From Desulfobacteraceae bacterium (GTDB lineage Bacteria > Desulfobacterota > Desulfobacteria > Desulfobacterales > UBA5616): 17,013 bases of DNA. Positions 6,281 through 14,130 of the stretch are shown in pieces (positions within the stretch are counted from its first letter, which is position 1; each line of letters begins with the position of its first letter). Location of the stretch: NCBI GenBank assembly GCA_030620375.1, contig JAUXEW010000034.1, positions 1 through 17,013 on the forward strand, read 5' to 3'. A program made the position numbers and the translations under genes. A model generated the notes under the pieces. That model ran no database searches and had not been told where the DNA came from. It was given only the letters and a program-made list of their open reading frames with translations.

Positions 6281-7597
6281 TTAATAACGACCCTTCAGTC
6301 TGGTACCGCTCTTTTTTAAAAATCCTTCATAATGACGGGTCAACATATGGGATTCAATCTGTGAAATCGTATCGATAGCAACACCGACTACAATAAGAAG
6401 TGCTGTTCCACCAAAATAAAAAGGAACATTAAATCTTGAAATAAGAATTGATGGCAGCACACAAACGGCTGAAACATATATTGCCCCACCAAGCGTAATT
6501 CGAGTCAACACTTTGTCAATATAATCCGCCGTCCGTTTCCCCGGGCGAATACCAGGGATATAACCACCTTGCTTTTTCATGTTTTCTGCGACATCTGCCG
6601 GATTAAACGTAACCGCCGTATAAAAATAACAGAAAAAGAAAATAAAACCGACATATAACAATTCATATATCACGTTTCCGGGCATCATGGCGTCTGCAAC
6701 GCTTTTCATCCACGGCAAATTAATAAAACTGGCCAAAGTCGCCGGAAACATAATAATTGAAGAAGCAAAAATCGGAGGAATGACGCCGGAGGTATTGATC
6801 TTAAGCGGTAGATGCGTACTCTGCCCACCATACATTTTCCTACCGACCACTCGCTTGGCATATTGGACCGGAATTCTTCGCTGCCCCTGTTCAACAAAAA
6901 TAATAAAACCAACAACGGCAACCATAAGAACAACCAATATTAAAACCAAAAATAACCCTATTTCCCCGGTTGTTAGGAGTCGAAAAGTATTTCCGATGGC
7001 ACTCGGCAAGCGCGTGATAATACCGGCAAAAATAATTAGAGAAATTCCATTACCGATGCCCCTCTCGGTGATCTGTTCTCCAAGCCACATAATAAATGCG
7101 GTTCCGGCGGTCAAAGTAATTACCGTCATCATCCTGAATTCCCATCCGGGAAAAATGACTACGGGCGCACCACCCGGTGCCGTCATGCTCTCCAATCCGA
7201 CACTGATACCAAATCCTTGAATTACACTTAAAAGTACGGTTCCATAACGGGTATATTGCGTAATTTTTTTTCTTCCCTGTTCTCCTTCTTTTGACAACCG
7301 TTCAAGATGGGGAACAGTCACTGTTAAAAGCTGTAGAATAATCGAAGCACTGATATAAGGCATAATACCGAGGGCAAAGACCGACAATCGCTCAAGAGCT
7401 CCCCCGGAAAACATATCGAAAAGACCGAGTAAGGTGCCTTTTAATTTTGCAAAAAAAGATGCAAGGGCTATACTATCTATACCGGGCGTGGGCACATGAA
7501 CCCCTACCCGGTATACAATAAGCAACCCCAAAGTAAAAAATACCCTTTTCTTTAACTCAGGGATTTTGAATATGTTCTGGAACCCGCTACCGATCAT
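6281..7597 (-). CDS. secY: Preprotein translocase subunit SecY
   Basis: Pore-forming subunit of the SecYEG channel in the inner membrane, accepting ribosomes and SecA-bound preproteins. The 438 residues show about ten hydrophobic membrane segments, starting with FTLGLLIVYRVGV (21-33) and ending near 400-412. Conserved cytosolic motifs include QGQRRIPVQYAKR (237-249) and GGYIPGIRPGKRT (344-356); LPLKINTSGVIPPIFA (263-278) is also typical. The start is one base past the rplO stop. No strong Shine-Dalgarno is visible (only GGAAA about 17 nt upstream), so translational coupling to rplO is likely. It is the last gene of the spc block. Confidence 0.98.
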   Translation of the reverse strand: MIGSGFQNIFKIPELKKRVFFTLGLLIVYRVGVHVPTPGIDSIALASFFAKLKGTLLGLFDMFSGGALERLSVFALGIMPYISASIILQLLTVTVPHLERLSKEGEQGRKKITQYTRYGTVLLSVIQGFGISVGLESMTAPGGAPVVIFPGWEFRMMTVITLTAGTAFIMWLGEQITERGIGNGISLIIFAGIITRLPSAIGNTFRLLTTGEIGLFLVLILVVLMVAVVGFIIFVEQGQRRIPVQYAKRVVGRKMYGGQSTHLPLKINTSGVIPPIFASSIIMFPATLASFINLPWMKSVADAMMPGNVIYELLYVGFIFFFCYFYTAVTFNPADVAENMKKQGGYIPGIRPGKRTADYIDKVLTRITLGGAIYVSAVCVLPSILISRFNVPFYFGGTALLIVVGVAIDTISQIESHMLTRHYEGFLKKSGTRLKGRY

Positions 7598-7598
7598 A

Positions 7599-8039
7599 TT
7601 ACGTAACTTTTATATTTCCGCCTGCCGCCTCAATTTTTTCTTTAGCAGCTTTACTGATCCGATGTATTTTTACCGTGAGAGGATAATCAATCTCACCTTT
7701 CGCAAGAAGTTTTATGCCGTCTCTTCTCCCCTTAACCAGTCCTTTGCTCACAAGAGCCGCCTCATCCACAATTGAGCCGCTTTCAAAATTTGTTAAATCA
7801 CGAATGTTAATGATCGAAATCTGTTTTCTGAAAATATTTGTAAATCCCCGTTTGGGGAGACGTCGATGTATGGGCATCTGTCCGCCTTCATAGCCGGGTC
7901 GGACACCTCCGCCGGAACGGCTGTTATAACCCTTTGTTCCTCTGCCCGCGGTTTTGCCGGTACCAGAACCGACACCACGCCCAACCCGTTTCCGCGGCTT
8001 TTTAGATCCAATTTGTGGTGATAACTCATTTAGCTTCAT
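7599..8039 (-). CDS. rplO: 50S ribosomal protein L15
   Basis: Late-assembly protein that threads a long basic N-terminal extension into 23S rRNA. The 146-residue product opens MKLNELSPQIGSKKPRKRVG and has the Gly/Arg-rich segment GSGTGKTAGRGTKGYNSRSG (about 25-44). A globular C-terminal domain follows, ending AAGGNIKVT. Its start lies within the end of rpmD, giving a 14-bp overlap, and its stop lies one base from the secY start, so translation of all three is probably coupled. Confidence 0.97.
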   Translation of the reverse strand: MKLNELSPQIGSKKPRKRVGRGVGSGTGKTAGRGTKGYNSRSGGGVRPGYEGGQMPIHRRLPKRGFTNIFRKQISIINIRDLTNFESGSIVDEAALVSKGLVKGRRDGIKLLAKGEIDYPLTVKIHRISKAAKEKIEAAGGNIKVT

Positions 8040-8223
8040 CGATATTTTCCTCGGCCTTCACAAGATGTGATACGGTCCTGATCATTCCCCGAACAGAAGG
8101 TGTATCTTCTAACACAACGGTCCTATTGAGCTTCGTAAGTCCCATTCCTCTCAATACTTTACGATGCTTCTCTGGTCTCCCGATCATGCTTTTTATAAGG
8201 GTTATGTTCAATTTTTTCGCCAT
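8026..8223 (-). CDS. rpmD: 50S ribosomal protein L30
   Basis: The 65-residue L30 is the normal bacterial short form. It opens MAKKLNITLIKSMIGRPEKH and carries the conserved GLTKLNRTVVLEDTPSVRGMI (about 28-48) that contacts 23S rRNA. An AGGGA-like ribosome site precedes the ATG. It starts 14 bp after rpsE and overlaps the rplO start by 14 bp. Some bacteria lack L30, so its presence here is of some diagnostic use. Confidence 0.96.
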   Translation of the reverse strand: MAKKLNITLIKSMIGRPEKHRKVLRGMGLTKLNRTVVLEDTPSVRGMIRTVSHLVKAEENIDEAK

Positions 8224-8237
8224 TTATATCTTCCCTT

Positions 8238-8738
8238 TTATAAATCTTCAGGACGAATGCCTCGCCTTTTAGCTACCATATCAGCGCTTTCAAGTTGCTT
8301 AAGACCGCTAATTGTTGCTTTTACTACATTGTGCGGGTTATGGGATCCTAAGCACTTTGTTAAAATATTTTGAATCCCAACCGCTTCAAGAACGGCCCTT
8401 ATAGCACCGCCGGCAATAAGCCCCGTACCTTCGGAAGCAGGTTTTAACAAGACTCTCCCAGCGCCATATCGACCGGTAACTTCAAATGGAATCGTTCCAT
8501 TCACCAGGGGCACTTCAATCATGTTCTTTTTTGCCTTTTCAACTCCTTTACGGATTGCTTCCGGAACCTCCCCAGCCTTTCCAAGACCAAAACCAACATA
8601 GCCGTCCCCATCTCCAACAACAACGATTGCGCTAAAGCTAAATCGTCGCCCACCTTTAACGACCTTCGCCACCCGGTTGATATGAACCACCTTATCTATA
8701 TATTGGTTCTCGCTGGTATCCTGCTTAAACAAGGGCAT
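8238..8738 (-). CDS. rpsE: 30S ribosomal protein S5
   Basis: Small-subunit protein important for decoding accuracy and mRNA entry. The 166 residues contain the dsRNA-binding-like N-terminal domain with VVKGGRRFSFSA (26-37) and the C-terminal domain with GRYGAGRVLLKPA (89-101). The start is uncertain by two codons. The ATG at 8736-8738 sits only 1 nt after a strong AAGGAGG, while an in-frame TTG at 8730-8732 (residue 3) has a 7-nt spacer. The longer form is given here. It follows rplR by 52 bp. Confidence 0.96.
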   Translation of the reverse strand: MPLFKQDTSENQYIDKVVHINRVAKVVKGGRRFSFSAIVVVGDGDGYVGFGLGKAGEVPEAIRKGVEKAKKNMIEVPLVNGTIPFEVTGRYGAGRVLLKPASEGTGLIAGGAIRAVLEAVGIQNILTKCLGSHNPHNVVKATISGLKQLESADMVAKRRGIRPEDL

Positions 8739-8790
8739 TCCTCCTTAGATCTTATTAAACCACCATCCGCAATGCTGGCAGCTTTGTTTT

Positions 8791-9168
8791 TTAAAAATCC
8801 AATCCGCCTTCACGTGCACCTTCAGAAACGGATTTTATCCGCCCATGATACAAAAATCCGTTCCGGTCAAATACGACTTTTTTAATCCCTTTTCCAATAG
8901 CTCTTTCCGCAACAAGTTTTCCAACAAAATTCGCTACTGCAATCTTCTTTATCGGGCTCTTCCTTTGAATATAATCCTTGACCTGCTGGTCCAGACTTGA
9001 AGCCGAAACCAGCGTATGGCCTTGGTTATCATCAATAACTTGAGCATAGATATGTCTTGAACTTCGAAATACGCTGAGTCTCAACCTATCAGAGGTTCCG
9101 GTCAGTTTTTTTCTTATGCTTTTCTTTCTCTTGAAACGTGCCTGCTTTTTTAAATTTGAAGATGCCAT
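8791..9168 (-). CDS. rplR: 50S ribosomal protein L18
   Basis: Binds 5S rRNA with L5 and L25 in the central protuberance. The 125-residue protein has a basic N-terminal tail (KKQARFKRKKSIRKKLTGTS), then RLRLSVFRSSRHIYAQVIDD, AVANFVGKLVAERA and the hallmark end HGRIKSVSEGAREGGLDF. GAGG lies about 11 nt before the ATG. It follows rplF by 66 bp. Confidence 0.97.
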   Translation of the reverse strand: MASSNLKKQARFKRKKSIRKKLTGTSDRLRLSVFRSSRHIYAQVIDDNQGHTLVSASSLDQQVKDYIQRKSPIKKIAVANFVGKLVAERAIGKGIKKVVFDRNGFLYHGRIKSVSEGAREGGLDF

Positions 9169-9234
9169 ACTTATAATATCCTCATAGTCCCATGGCCAAA
9201 AGATTTGGCTTATATTTCAACAATATTCGGCTGC

Positions 9235-9774
9235 CTATTTTGTTCCGGTTTTTCCCGCCTTTCTACGGATATGTTCATTGGCATATTTAATCCCCTTGCC
9301 CTTATAAGGCTCCGGAGGCTTTAATCTTCGGATGGCCGAAGCCACATGTCCCAATTTTTCTTTATCGATTCCGGTTAGTGTAATTACATTATTCTTATCA
9401 ATGGATACCGAAATTCCTTCCGGGAGATTGAAATTAATTGGGTGTGAATATCCAAGATTAAAAACAATGTCATTTTTTTTGGCTTCAGCTCTGTAACCAA
9501 TACCATTTATTTCGAGGACTCTTTCGAATCCCTTTGACACACCGGTAACCATGTTGTTCACCAGACTTCGCGTCAGTCCTTGCAATGCCCGTGTCTTGCG
9601 GTCATCGGTATTCATAAGGATACTGATAAGCCCTTGCTCAACTTTAAGATCCAGTGCAGGATGAATCGATCTTTCGAGCACCCCTTTCTCTCCTTGAACT
9701 GTTACTACCCTGTTCGAATAAGACACCTTGATCTTTTCAGGAATAGCTATTGGTTTCTTGCCGACTCGAGACAT
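9235..9774 (-). CDS. rplF: 50S ribosomal protein L6
   Basis: Large-subunit protein near the GTPase-associated centre and the sarcin-ricin loop. The 179 residues form the usual tandem repeat of two related domains. It opens MSRVGKKPIAIPEKIKV and carries the family signature RLKPPEPYKGKGIKY at 150-164. GGGAG lies 6 nt before the ATG. It follows rpsH by 14 bp. Confidence 0.98.
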   Translation of the reverse strand: MSRVGKKPIAIPEKIKVSYSNRVVTVQGEKGVLERSIHPALDLKVEQGLISILMNTDDRKTRALQGLTRSLVNNMVTGVSKGFERVLEINGIGYRAEAKKNDIVFNLGYSHPINFNLPEGISVSIDKNNVITLTGIDKEKLGHVASAIRRLKPPEPYKGKGIKYANEHIRRKAGKTGTK

Positions 9775-9788
9775 TCGTTGCTCCCTTT

Positions 9789-10187
9789 TTACCAGATATT
9801 GCAGATAATTTCACCGCCCATGTTTCCTTTTCTAGCGTGTTTATCCGTCATTACCCCTTTCGAGGTGGAAATAATTGAAATTCCCATACCATTTAGAACA
9901 GGCTTTAAGTCTTTGGCTTTAACATAAACCCGCCGACTGGGTTTGCTTATCCGACTCAAACCCACTATGGTGTTTTTCTGCCCTTCACCATATTTTAAAT
10001 ATACTCTCAGAATGCCCTGCTTGCTATCCTTAAGGAATTTATAATTCCGAATGAACCCTTCCTCCAACAGGACTTTTGCTAATTCGGTTTTTAATTTGGA
10101 TCCTGGGATATCAACGCTATTAAACTTAGCTTTAGCCGCATTCCTAATACGAGTCAGCATATCAGCGATTGGATCGCTCATTGTCAT
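9789..10187 (-). CDS. rpsH: 30S ribosomal protein S8
   Basis: Central-domain 16S rRNA-binding protein, and in E. coli the translational repressor of the spc operon. The 132-residue protein opens MTMSDPIADMLTRIRNA and has the C-terminal signature STSKGVMTDKHAR (107-119). There are two in-frame ATGs. The first (10185-10187) has GGAG 6 nt upstream and is preferred. A 118-bp gap, the widest inside the spc block, separates it from rpsN; nothing recognisable was seen in that gap. Confidence 0.98.
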   Translation of the reverse strand: MTMSDPIADMLTRIRNAAKAKFNSVDIPGSKLKTELAKVLLEEGFIRNYKFLKDSKQGILRVYLKYGEGQKNTIVGLSRISKPSRRVYVKAKDLKPVLNGMGISIISTSKGVMTDKHARKGNMGGEIICNIW

Positions 10188-10305
10188 GATCTTCTCCGTA
10201 ATGATAAAATAGTTTTTGTGGCTTGTTTGTTTATTGATATGGGCAATGGCGAATTGGATTCTCTATGGATGATCAATTGTTAAGTTTCACCTAAATGCCC
10301 CCGCA

Positions 10306-10491
10306 TTACCAGCTTGATTTAACAACACCCGGAAGTTTACCCTGTGAAGCAAGCGTCCTAAAGCAAATCCGACAAATCCCAAACTTTCTCAAGAAACTTC
10401 GGGACCGGCCACATATAGGGCATCTATTGTATGCTCTAACCATAAACTTGGGTTTTCGCATCGCCTTCATTCTAAGCGCTGTTTTCGCCAA
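10306..10491 (-). CDS. rpsN: 30S ribosomal protein S14 type Z (zinc-binding)
   Basis: Short, 61-residue S14 of the zinc-containing class, distinct from the roughly 100-residue zinc-free form of E. coli. Cys24-x2-Cys27 and Cys40-x2-Cys43 (CPIC and CRIC) are the ligands. The start is TTG at 10489-10491, preceded by AAGGAGG with a 5-nt spacer, giving the conserved (M)AKTALRMKAMRKPKF. S14 is a late-assembling head protein near S3 and S10. It follows rplE by 65 bp. Confidence 0.97.
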   Translation of the reverse strand: MAKTALRMKAMRKPKFMVRAYNRCPICGRSRSFLRKFGICRICFRTLASQGKLPGVVKSSW

Positions 10492-10556
10492 ACCATCCTC
10501 CTTTGTTGACTTCCAATCATTGATAATGCAAATTCTATTAACTTTTAAATTACTAG

Positions 10557-11096
10557 TTAGTTACTAAACGGCATGCCTAATAATTTGAGAAGTTCTTTAC
10601 CCCCTTCATCCGTTTTTGCCGTTGTAACCACAGAAATATTTAATCCTTTTATCTTGTCGATTTTATCATAATCGATTTCCGGAAAAATAATATGCTCTTT
10701 AATGCCCAAGGTATAATTCCCATTTCCATCGAATGCTTTCCCGGATACACCTCTGAAATCGCGTACACGGGGCAAAGCGATATTGACCAGCTTGTAATAA
10801 AAATCATACATGAACTGCCTCCGGAGTGTCACCATACAACCAATCGGCATTCCTTCTCGCAATTTAAACGCAGCAATAGACCGTTTGGCACGCGTAATAA
10901 CCGGCCTTTGCCCAGAAATGATCTTCAGCTCTTCGACTGCGGAATCAAGTATTTTAATATTATGAATCGCCTCACCCAAACCCATATTTAATACAATTTT
11001 GTCAAGTTTGGGAGCTTGCATAACATTTTTATACTTATAAGTTTCCATTAGCGCTGGAACAACCGCTTCTTCATAATATGTTTTTAACTGTGACAT
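10557..11096 (-). CDS. rplE: 50S ribosomal protein L5
   Basis: Central-protuberance protein that brings 5S rRNA into the large subunit and contacts P-site tRNA. The 179-residue protein is full length. It has APKLDKIVLNMGLGEA (28-43), SGQRPVITRAKRSIAAFKLR (61-80) and LPRVRDFRG (108-116), all L5 signatures. GGAGG lies 6 nt before the ATG. It follows rplX by 21 bp. Confidence 0.98.
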   Translation of the reverse strand: MSQLKTYYEEAVVPALMETYKYKNVMQAPKLDKIVLNMGLGEAIHNIKILDSAVEELKIISGQRPVITRAKRSIAAFKLREGMPIGCMVTLRRQFMYDFYYKLVNIALPRVRDFRGVSGKAFDGNGNYTLGIKEHIIFPEIDYDKIDKIKGLNISVVTTAKTDEGGKELLKLLGMPFSN

Positions 11097-11117
11097 TCAA
11101 TTCCTCCGCCAGGCACC

Positions 11118-11444
11118 CTATGAATCTATGATTTCACTACATTTCCCGCATATTCGAACGCTCTTTCCATCTTCTAGGCGTTTCATCTTGATCCGTATGG
11201 GTGTCAAACACTTATTGCACATCAACATTACGTTCGACCAATGAAGCGACGCTTCTCCTTCGACAATTCCACCTTGCCTGTTCTGAGCGCTCGGTTTTGT
11301 ATGCCGCTTAACGATATTGATGTTTTCGACAAGGATTCTGTTTTTCTTGCTGATTACCTTGATCACCTTTCCGATTTTACCTTTATCCTTTCCGAATATA
11401 ATTTTTACTTTATCATCTTTTTTTATGCGATACTTGTTCATCAT
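11118..11444 (-). CDS. rplX: 50S ribosomal protein L24 with C-terminal zinc ribbon
   Basis: Early 50S assembly initiator near the peptide exit tunnel. The 108-residue protein has an N-terminal KOW domain (about 9-45: KDDKVKIIFGKDKGKIGKVI). The C-terminal segment carries Cys76-x2-Cys79 and Cys99-x2-Cys102, a zinc ribbon present in many but not all bacterial L24 proteins. Two consecutive ATG codons open the gene, and GGAG is 12 nt from the first. It follows rplN by 32 bp. Confidence 0.97.
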   Translation of the reverse strand: MMNKYRIKKDDKVKIIFGKDKGKIGKVIKVISKKNRILVENINIVKRHTKPSAQNRQGGIVEGEASLHWSNVMLMCNKCLTPIRIKMKRLEDGKSVRICGKCSEIIDS

Positions 11445-11476
11445 GATGATTCACTTCTCCAATAGGCAAAACAATA

Positions 11477-11845
11477 TTACAAAACCTCGGGGGCTAATGA
11501 TATAATCTTCATAAATCGCTTCGCTCTAAGCTCCCTTGCTACCGGACCGAATATCCGGGTTCCGATAGGCTCGTTATTCGCAGTGATTAAAACAGCGGAA
11601 TTATCATCAAATCTTATATGAGATCCATCCGACCTTCTAATTTCTTTTCTGGTGCGAACTATAACAGCCTTTAAAACATCTCCCTTTTTAACCTTGGCAT
11701 TGGGGATGGCTTCCTTTACAGAAACAACAATAATATCGCCAATACTGGCATATCTTCTCTTGGATCCTCCAAGGACCTTGATACAATACAAAACCTTTGC
11801 ACCTGAATTGTCCGCCACTGTCAATCTCGTCTCTGATTGAATCAT
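11477..11845 (-). CDS. rplN: 50S ribosomal protein L14
   Basis: Large-subunit interface protein contacting 16S helix 14, and the usual binding site of the silencing factor RsfS. The 122 residues match the family length exactly. Signatures include MIQSETRLTVADNSGAKVL, the KKGDVLKAVIVRTRKEIRR segment (53-71) and FGPVARELR (99-107). It follows rpsQ by 21 bp and is conventionally the first gene of the spc block, but no separate promoter is evident in that gap. Confidence 0.98.
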   Translation of the reverse strand: MIQSETRLTVADNSGAKVLYCIKVLGGSKRRYASIGDIIVVSVKEAIPNAKVKKGDVLKAVIVRTRKEIRRSDGSHIRFDDNSAVLITANNEPIGTRIFGPVARELRAKRFMKIISLAPEVL

Positions 11846-11866
11846 TTTCTTTACTTCCTGTTTGAA

Positions 11867-12124
11867 TCAAAGCGCCTCTTTAATAATCTCACTGACACGC
11901 CACTTTTTGGTTCGGCTTATCGGTCTTGATTCCGCTATCCGTACTTTATCTCCAATTTTGCACGCATTGTTTTCATCGTGCGCGGCAAACTTCGACCTTC
12001 TCCGAACGTACTTGTGATAAAGTGGATGCTTAACCAATCTTTCCACAAGTACAATTACGGTTTTATCCATCTCGTTGCTAGCGATCGTCCCCACCAACTG
12101 TCTCTTTTTTCCTCGCTTTTGCAT
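11867..12124 (-). CDS. rpsQ: 30S ribosomal protein S17
   Basis: Primary 16S rRNA-binding protein with an OB fold. The 85-residue protein has LVGTIASNEMDKTVIVLVER (10-29) and the conserved GDKVRIAESRPISRTKKW (58-75). The ribosome site is weak. The gene lies 31 bp after rpmC and closes the S10 block. Confidence 0.97.
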   Translation of the reverse strand: MQKRGKKRQLVGTIASNEMDKTVIVLVERLVKHPLYHKYVRRRSKFAAHDENNACKIGDKVRIAESRPISRTKKWRVSEIIKEAL

Positions 12125-12155
12125 GGCTTACACTATTCCGTTATTTTCTATCGGC

Positions 12156-12350
12156 CTATTGAGTACCGGTAGATTCATTAATTACTGTTTTTATCCTGGC
12201 GATATCTTGTTTTACTTCAACGAGCTTACGATTATTCTCAAGCTGACCGATCGTATTTTGAAAGCGAAGATTGAGTAACTCCTCTTTAAGATCACTTACT
12301 TTGCGGTGCCTTTCTTCGTGGCTCATTTCTCTAATCTCACTTGCTTTCAT
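12156..12350 (-). CDS. rpmC: 50S ribosomal protein L29
   Basis: Two-helix protein at the tunnel exit, forming part of the docking site for trigger factor and SRP with L23. The 64-residue product MKASEIREMSHEERHRKVSD... has the family motif KEELLNLRFQNTIGQLEN (22-39). Its ATG shares one base with the rplP stop (TAATG), indicating translational coupling. Confidence 0.97.
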   Translation of the reverse strand: MKASEIREMSHEERHRKVSDLKEELLNLRFQNTIGQLENNRKLVEVKQDIARIKTVINESTGTQ

Positions 12351-12763
12351 TATACATCGCTCCTCTCAATAAATTTTGTCTTTACCGAAAGCTTGTACGA
12401 AGCAAGTCGGAGCGCCTCTTTGGCCATCTCTCGCGGGACACCCTCCATTTCATATAGGATTCTACCCGGCCGAATAATTGCTACCCATCCCTCAGGTGCA
12501 CCTTTGCCTTTTCCCATTCTGACTTCTGCCGGCTTTTTAGTGTACGGCTTATCAGGAAATATTCGGATCCACATCTTCCCGCCACGTTTTACATGTCGTG
12601 TCATTGCTATCCGAGCAGCTTCAATCTGTCTTGCACTGATCTTCCCGCATTCGACTGCTTGCAACCCATACTCACCAAAATTTAAATTACATCCGCGGCG
12701 AGATGTGCCTTTCATTCTTCCCTTTTGCTGCTTTCGAAATTTTACCTTTTTGGGACTTAGCAT
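12350..12763 (-). CDS. rplP: 50S ribosomal protein L16
   Basis: Organises the A-site tRNA region of the 50S subunit. The 137-residue protein opens MLSPKKVKFRKQQKGRMKG and has the signatures WIRIFPDKPYTKKPAEVRMG (65-84), GKGKGAPEGWVA (84-95) and GRILYEMEGV (100-109). AGGAG lies about 9 nt before the ATG. The stop overlaps the rpmC start by one base, and rpsC ends 22 bp upstream. Confidence 0.98.
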   Translation of the reverse strand: MLSPKKVKFRKQQKGRMKGTSRRGCNLNFGEYGLQAVECGKISARQIEAARIAMTRHVKRGGKMWIRIFPDKPYTKKPAEVRMGKGKGAPEGWVAIIRPGRILYEMEGVPREMAKEALRLASYKLSVKTKFIERSDV

Positions 12764-12785
12764 CGCCCTTATCTCCTATGGATAA

Positions 12786-13436
12786 TCAACTTTCGATCCC
12801 AATCGGATCTTTTTTCAATATCTCGCCTTTAAATATAAATACTTTAACACCGATTATACCATAAGTTGTACGAGCCTCGGTGAATCCATAATCAATATCC
12901 GCTCTTAAAGTATGCAACGGAACGCGTCCCTCTTTATATTGTTCGGTCCTGGCCATTTCTGCGCCGCCTAAACGTCCTGAGCAAATAATTTTAACGCCTT
13001 CAGCACCGAACCGCATAGCTGAAGCAATACCGCGTTTCATAGCGCGCCGGAAGGCAACCCGTCGCTCAACCTGAAGGGCCACATTCTCCGCAACAAGCTG
13101 GGCATCAATCTCAGGTTTTCTAACCTCTTGAATATCTATAAAGACCTCCTGGGAAGTCATCTTTTCAAGCTCTTTCTTTAGCAGGGAAATTTCAGAGCCT
13201 TTTTTACCAATCACAATCCCCGGTCTAGATGCAAAAATTCTTAGCCGAACCCGTTTTGCCGATCTTTCAATTTCAATTCGTGAAACCCCCGCATGAAAAA
13301 GCTTTTTTTTCAAAAACTCTCTGAGCCTATAATCTTCAAGGATATAATCGGAGTATTTCTTACCGGCATACCAACGGGATTCCCATGTTTTTACAATACC
13401 TAATCTCAACCCTATGGGATTTACTTTCTGACCCAA
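12786..13436 (-). CDS. rpsC: 30S ribosomal protein S3
   Basis: Head protein at the mRNA entry channel, with helicase-associated and RNA-binding roles. The 216 residues include an N-terminal domain, a type II KH domain with the GKKG loop (77-80, in GIVIGKKGSEI), and the C-terminal domain with SGRLGGAEMARTE and LRADIDYGFTEARTTYGIIGVKV. The start is TTG at 13434-13436, preceded by AAGGGGG about 5 nt upstream, and it matches the invariant (M)GQKVNPIGLRLG opening. It follows rplV by 12 bp. Confidence 0.98.
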   Translation of the reverse strand: MGQKVNPIGLRLGIVKTWESRWYAGKKYSDYILEDYRLREFLKKKLFHAGVSRIEIERSAKRVRLRIFASRPGIVIGKKGSEISLLKKELEKMTSQEVFIDIQEVRKPEIDAQLVAENVALQVERRVAFRRAMKRGIASAMRFGAEGVKIICSGRLGGAEMARTEQYKEGRVPLHTLRADIDYGFTEARTTYGIIGVKVFIFKGEILKKDPIGIES

Positions 13437-13448
13437 ATTTGCCCCCTT

Positions 13449-13787
13449 TTATTCAATTTTTTCCGCTAAAATAATGGTGATATGAGCGGTCCTTTTTAAT
13501 ATCCGAGTGCCTCGTCCACGAGCCCTGGCTTTAAATCGCTTTAACGTCGGGCCCTGGTCAACGAGGACATTACGAATAACCAAAGAATCAACATCTATAT
13601 CCGGTTTTTGATCGGCATTCGCAACCGCTGATCGAATGACTTTCTCCAAAATTCGAGCAGCTTTTTGCGGCATAAACTTGACATAACCAAGCCCTTTTTC
13701 AACCGACTTCCCTTTGATCGCATCGGTTAACATTCGAACTTTCTGAGGAGAAATTCGTATATATTTGGCTACTGCTTTAAACTCCAT
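13449..13787 (-). CDS. rplV: 50S ribosomal protein L22
   Basis: Lines the peptide exit tunnel with a long beta-hairpin that is the target of macrolide-related mutations and nascent-chain arrest. The 112-residue protein has RISPQKVRMLTDAIKGK (11-27) and the hairpin region GPTLKRFKARARGRGTRI (79-96). No insertion or deletion stands out in the hairpin by eye. It lies between rpsS (22 bp) and rpsC (12 bp). Confidence 0.98.
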   Translation of the reverse strand: MEFKAVAKYIRISPQKVRMLTDAIKGKSVEKGLGYVKFMPQKAARILEKVIRSAVANADQKPDIDVDSLVIRNVLVDQGPTLKRFKARARGRGTRILKRTAHITIILAEKIE

Positions 13788-13809
13788 TACAGATAATCCT
13801 TTTCCTAAC

Positions 13810-14091
13810 TTACCGCTTTAATTTTGACCTTTTATCCCCGGCATGACCATAGAATGTCCGTGTTGGTGAAAATTCTCCCAGCTTATGCCCCACCATATCT
13901 TCAGTAATAAAAACCGGGATAAATTTTCTTCCGTTATGAACAGCCAATGTTAAACCTACCATTTCGGGAATAATGGTAGACCGTCTTGACCATGTTTTTA
14001 TTACATTGTTACTTCGCAATCCTTGGGCAGTCTCGACCTGTTTAAATAATTTATCATCAACAAAAGGTCCCTTCTTTAAAGATCGTGGCAT
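13810..14091 (-). CDS. rpsS: 30S ribosomal protein S19
   Basis: Head protein that pairs with S13 and contacts the A-site finger of 23S rRNA. The 93-residue product opens MPRSLKKGPFVDDKL and carries VHNGRKFIPVFITEDMVGHK (51-70) and GEFSPTRTFYGHAGD (72-86). A clear AAGGAG ribosome site precedes the ATG. It follows rplB by 39 bp. Confidence 0.98.
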   Translation of the reverse strand: MPRSLKKGPFVDDKLFKQVETAQGLRSNNVIKTWSRRSTIIPEMVGLTLAVHNGRKFIPVFITEDMVGHKLGEFSPTRTFYGHAGDKRSKLKR

Positions 14092-14130
14092 AAATTCTCC
14101 TTACTTAAATCCAGCTACCATAAACATACT

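Noticed and set aside
6687..7220. 177-codon open frame on the plus strand
   Set aside because: It is antisense to secY, has no family resemblance, and is a by-product of the codon use of a conserved gene.
10188..10305. 118-bp rpsN-rpsH gap as a site of a hidden gene or promoter
   Set aside because: No open frame with a ribosome site and no convincing -35/-10 pair were found on the operon strand.
12306..12785. 159-codon open frame on the plus strand
   Set aside because: It is antisense to rplP and part of rpmC, with no recognisable product.
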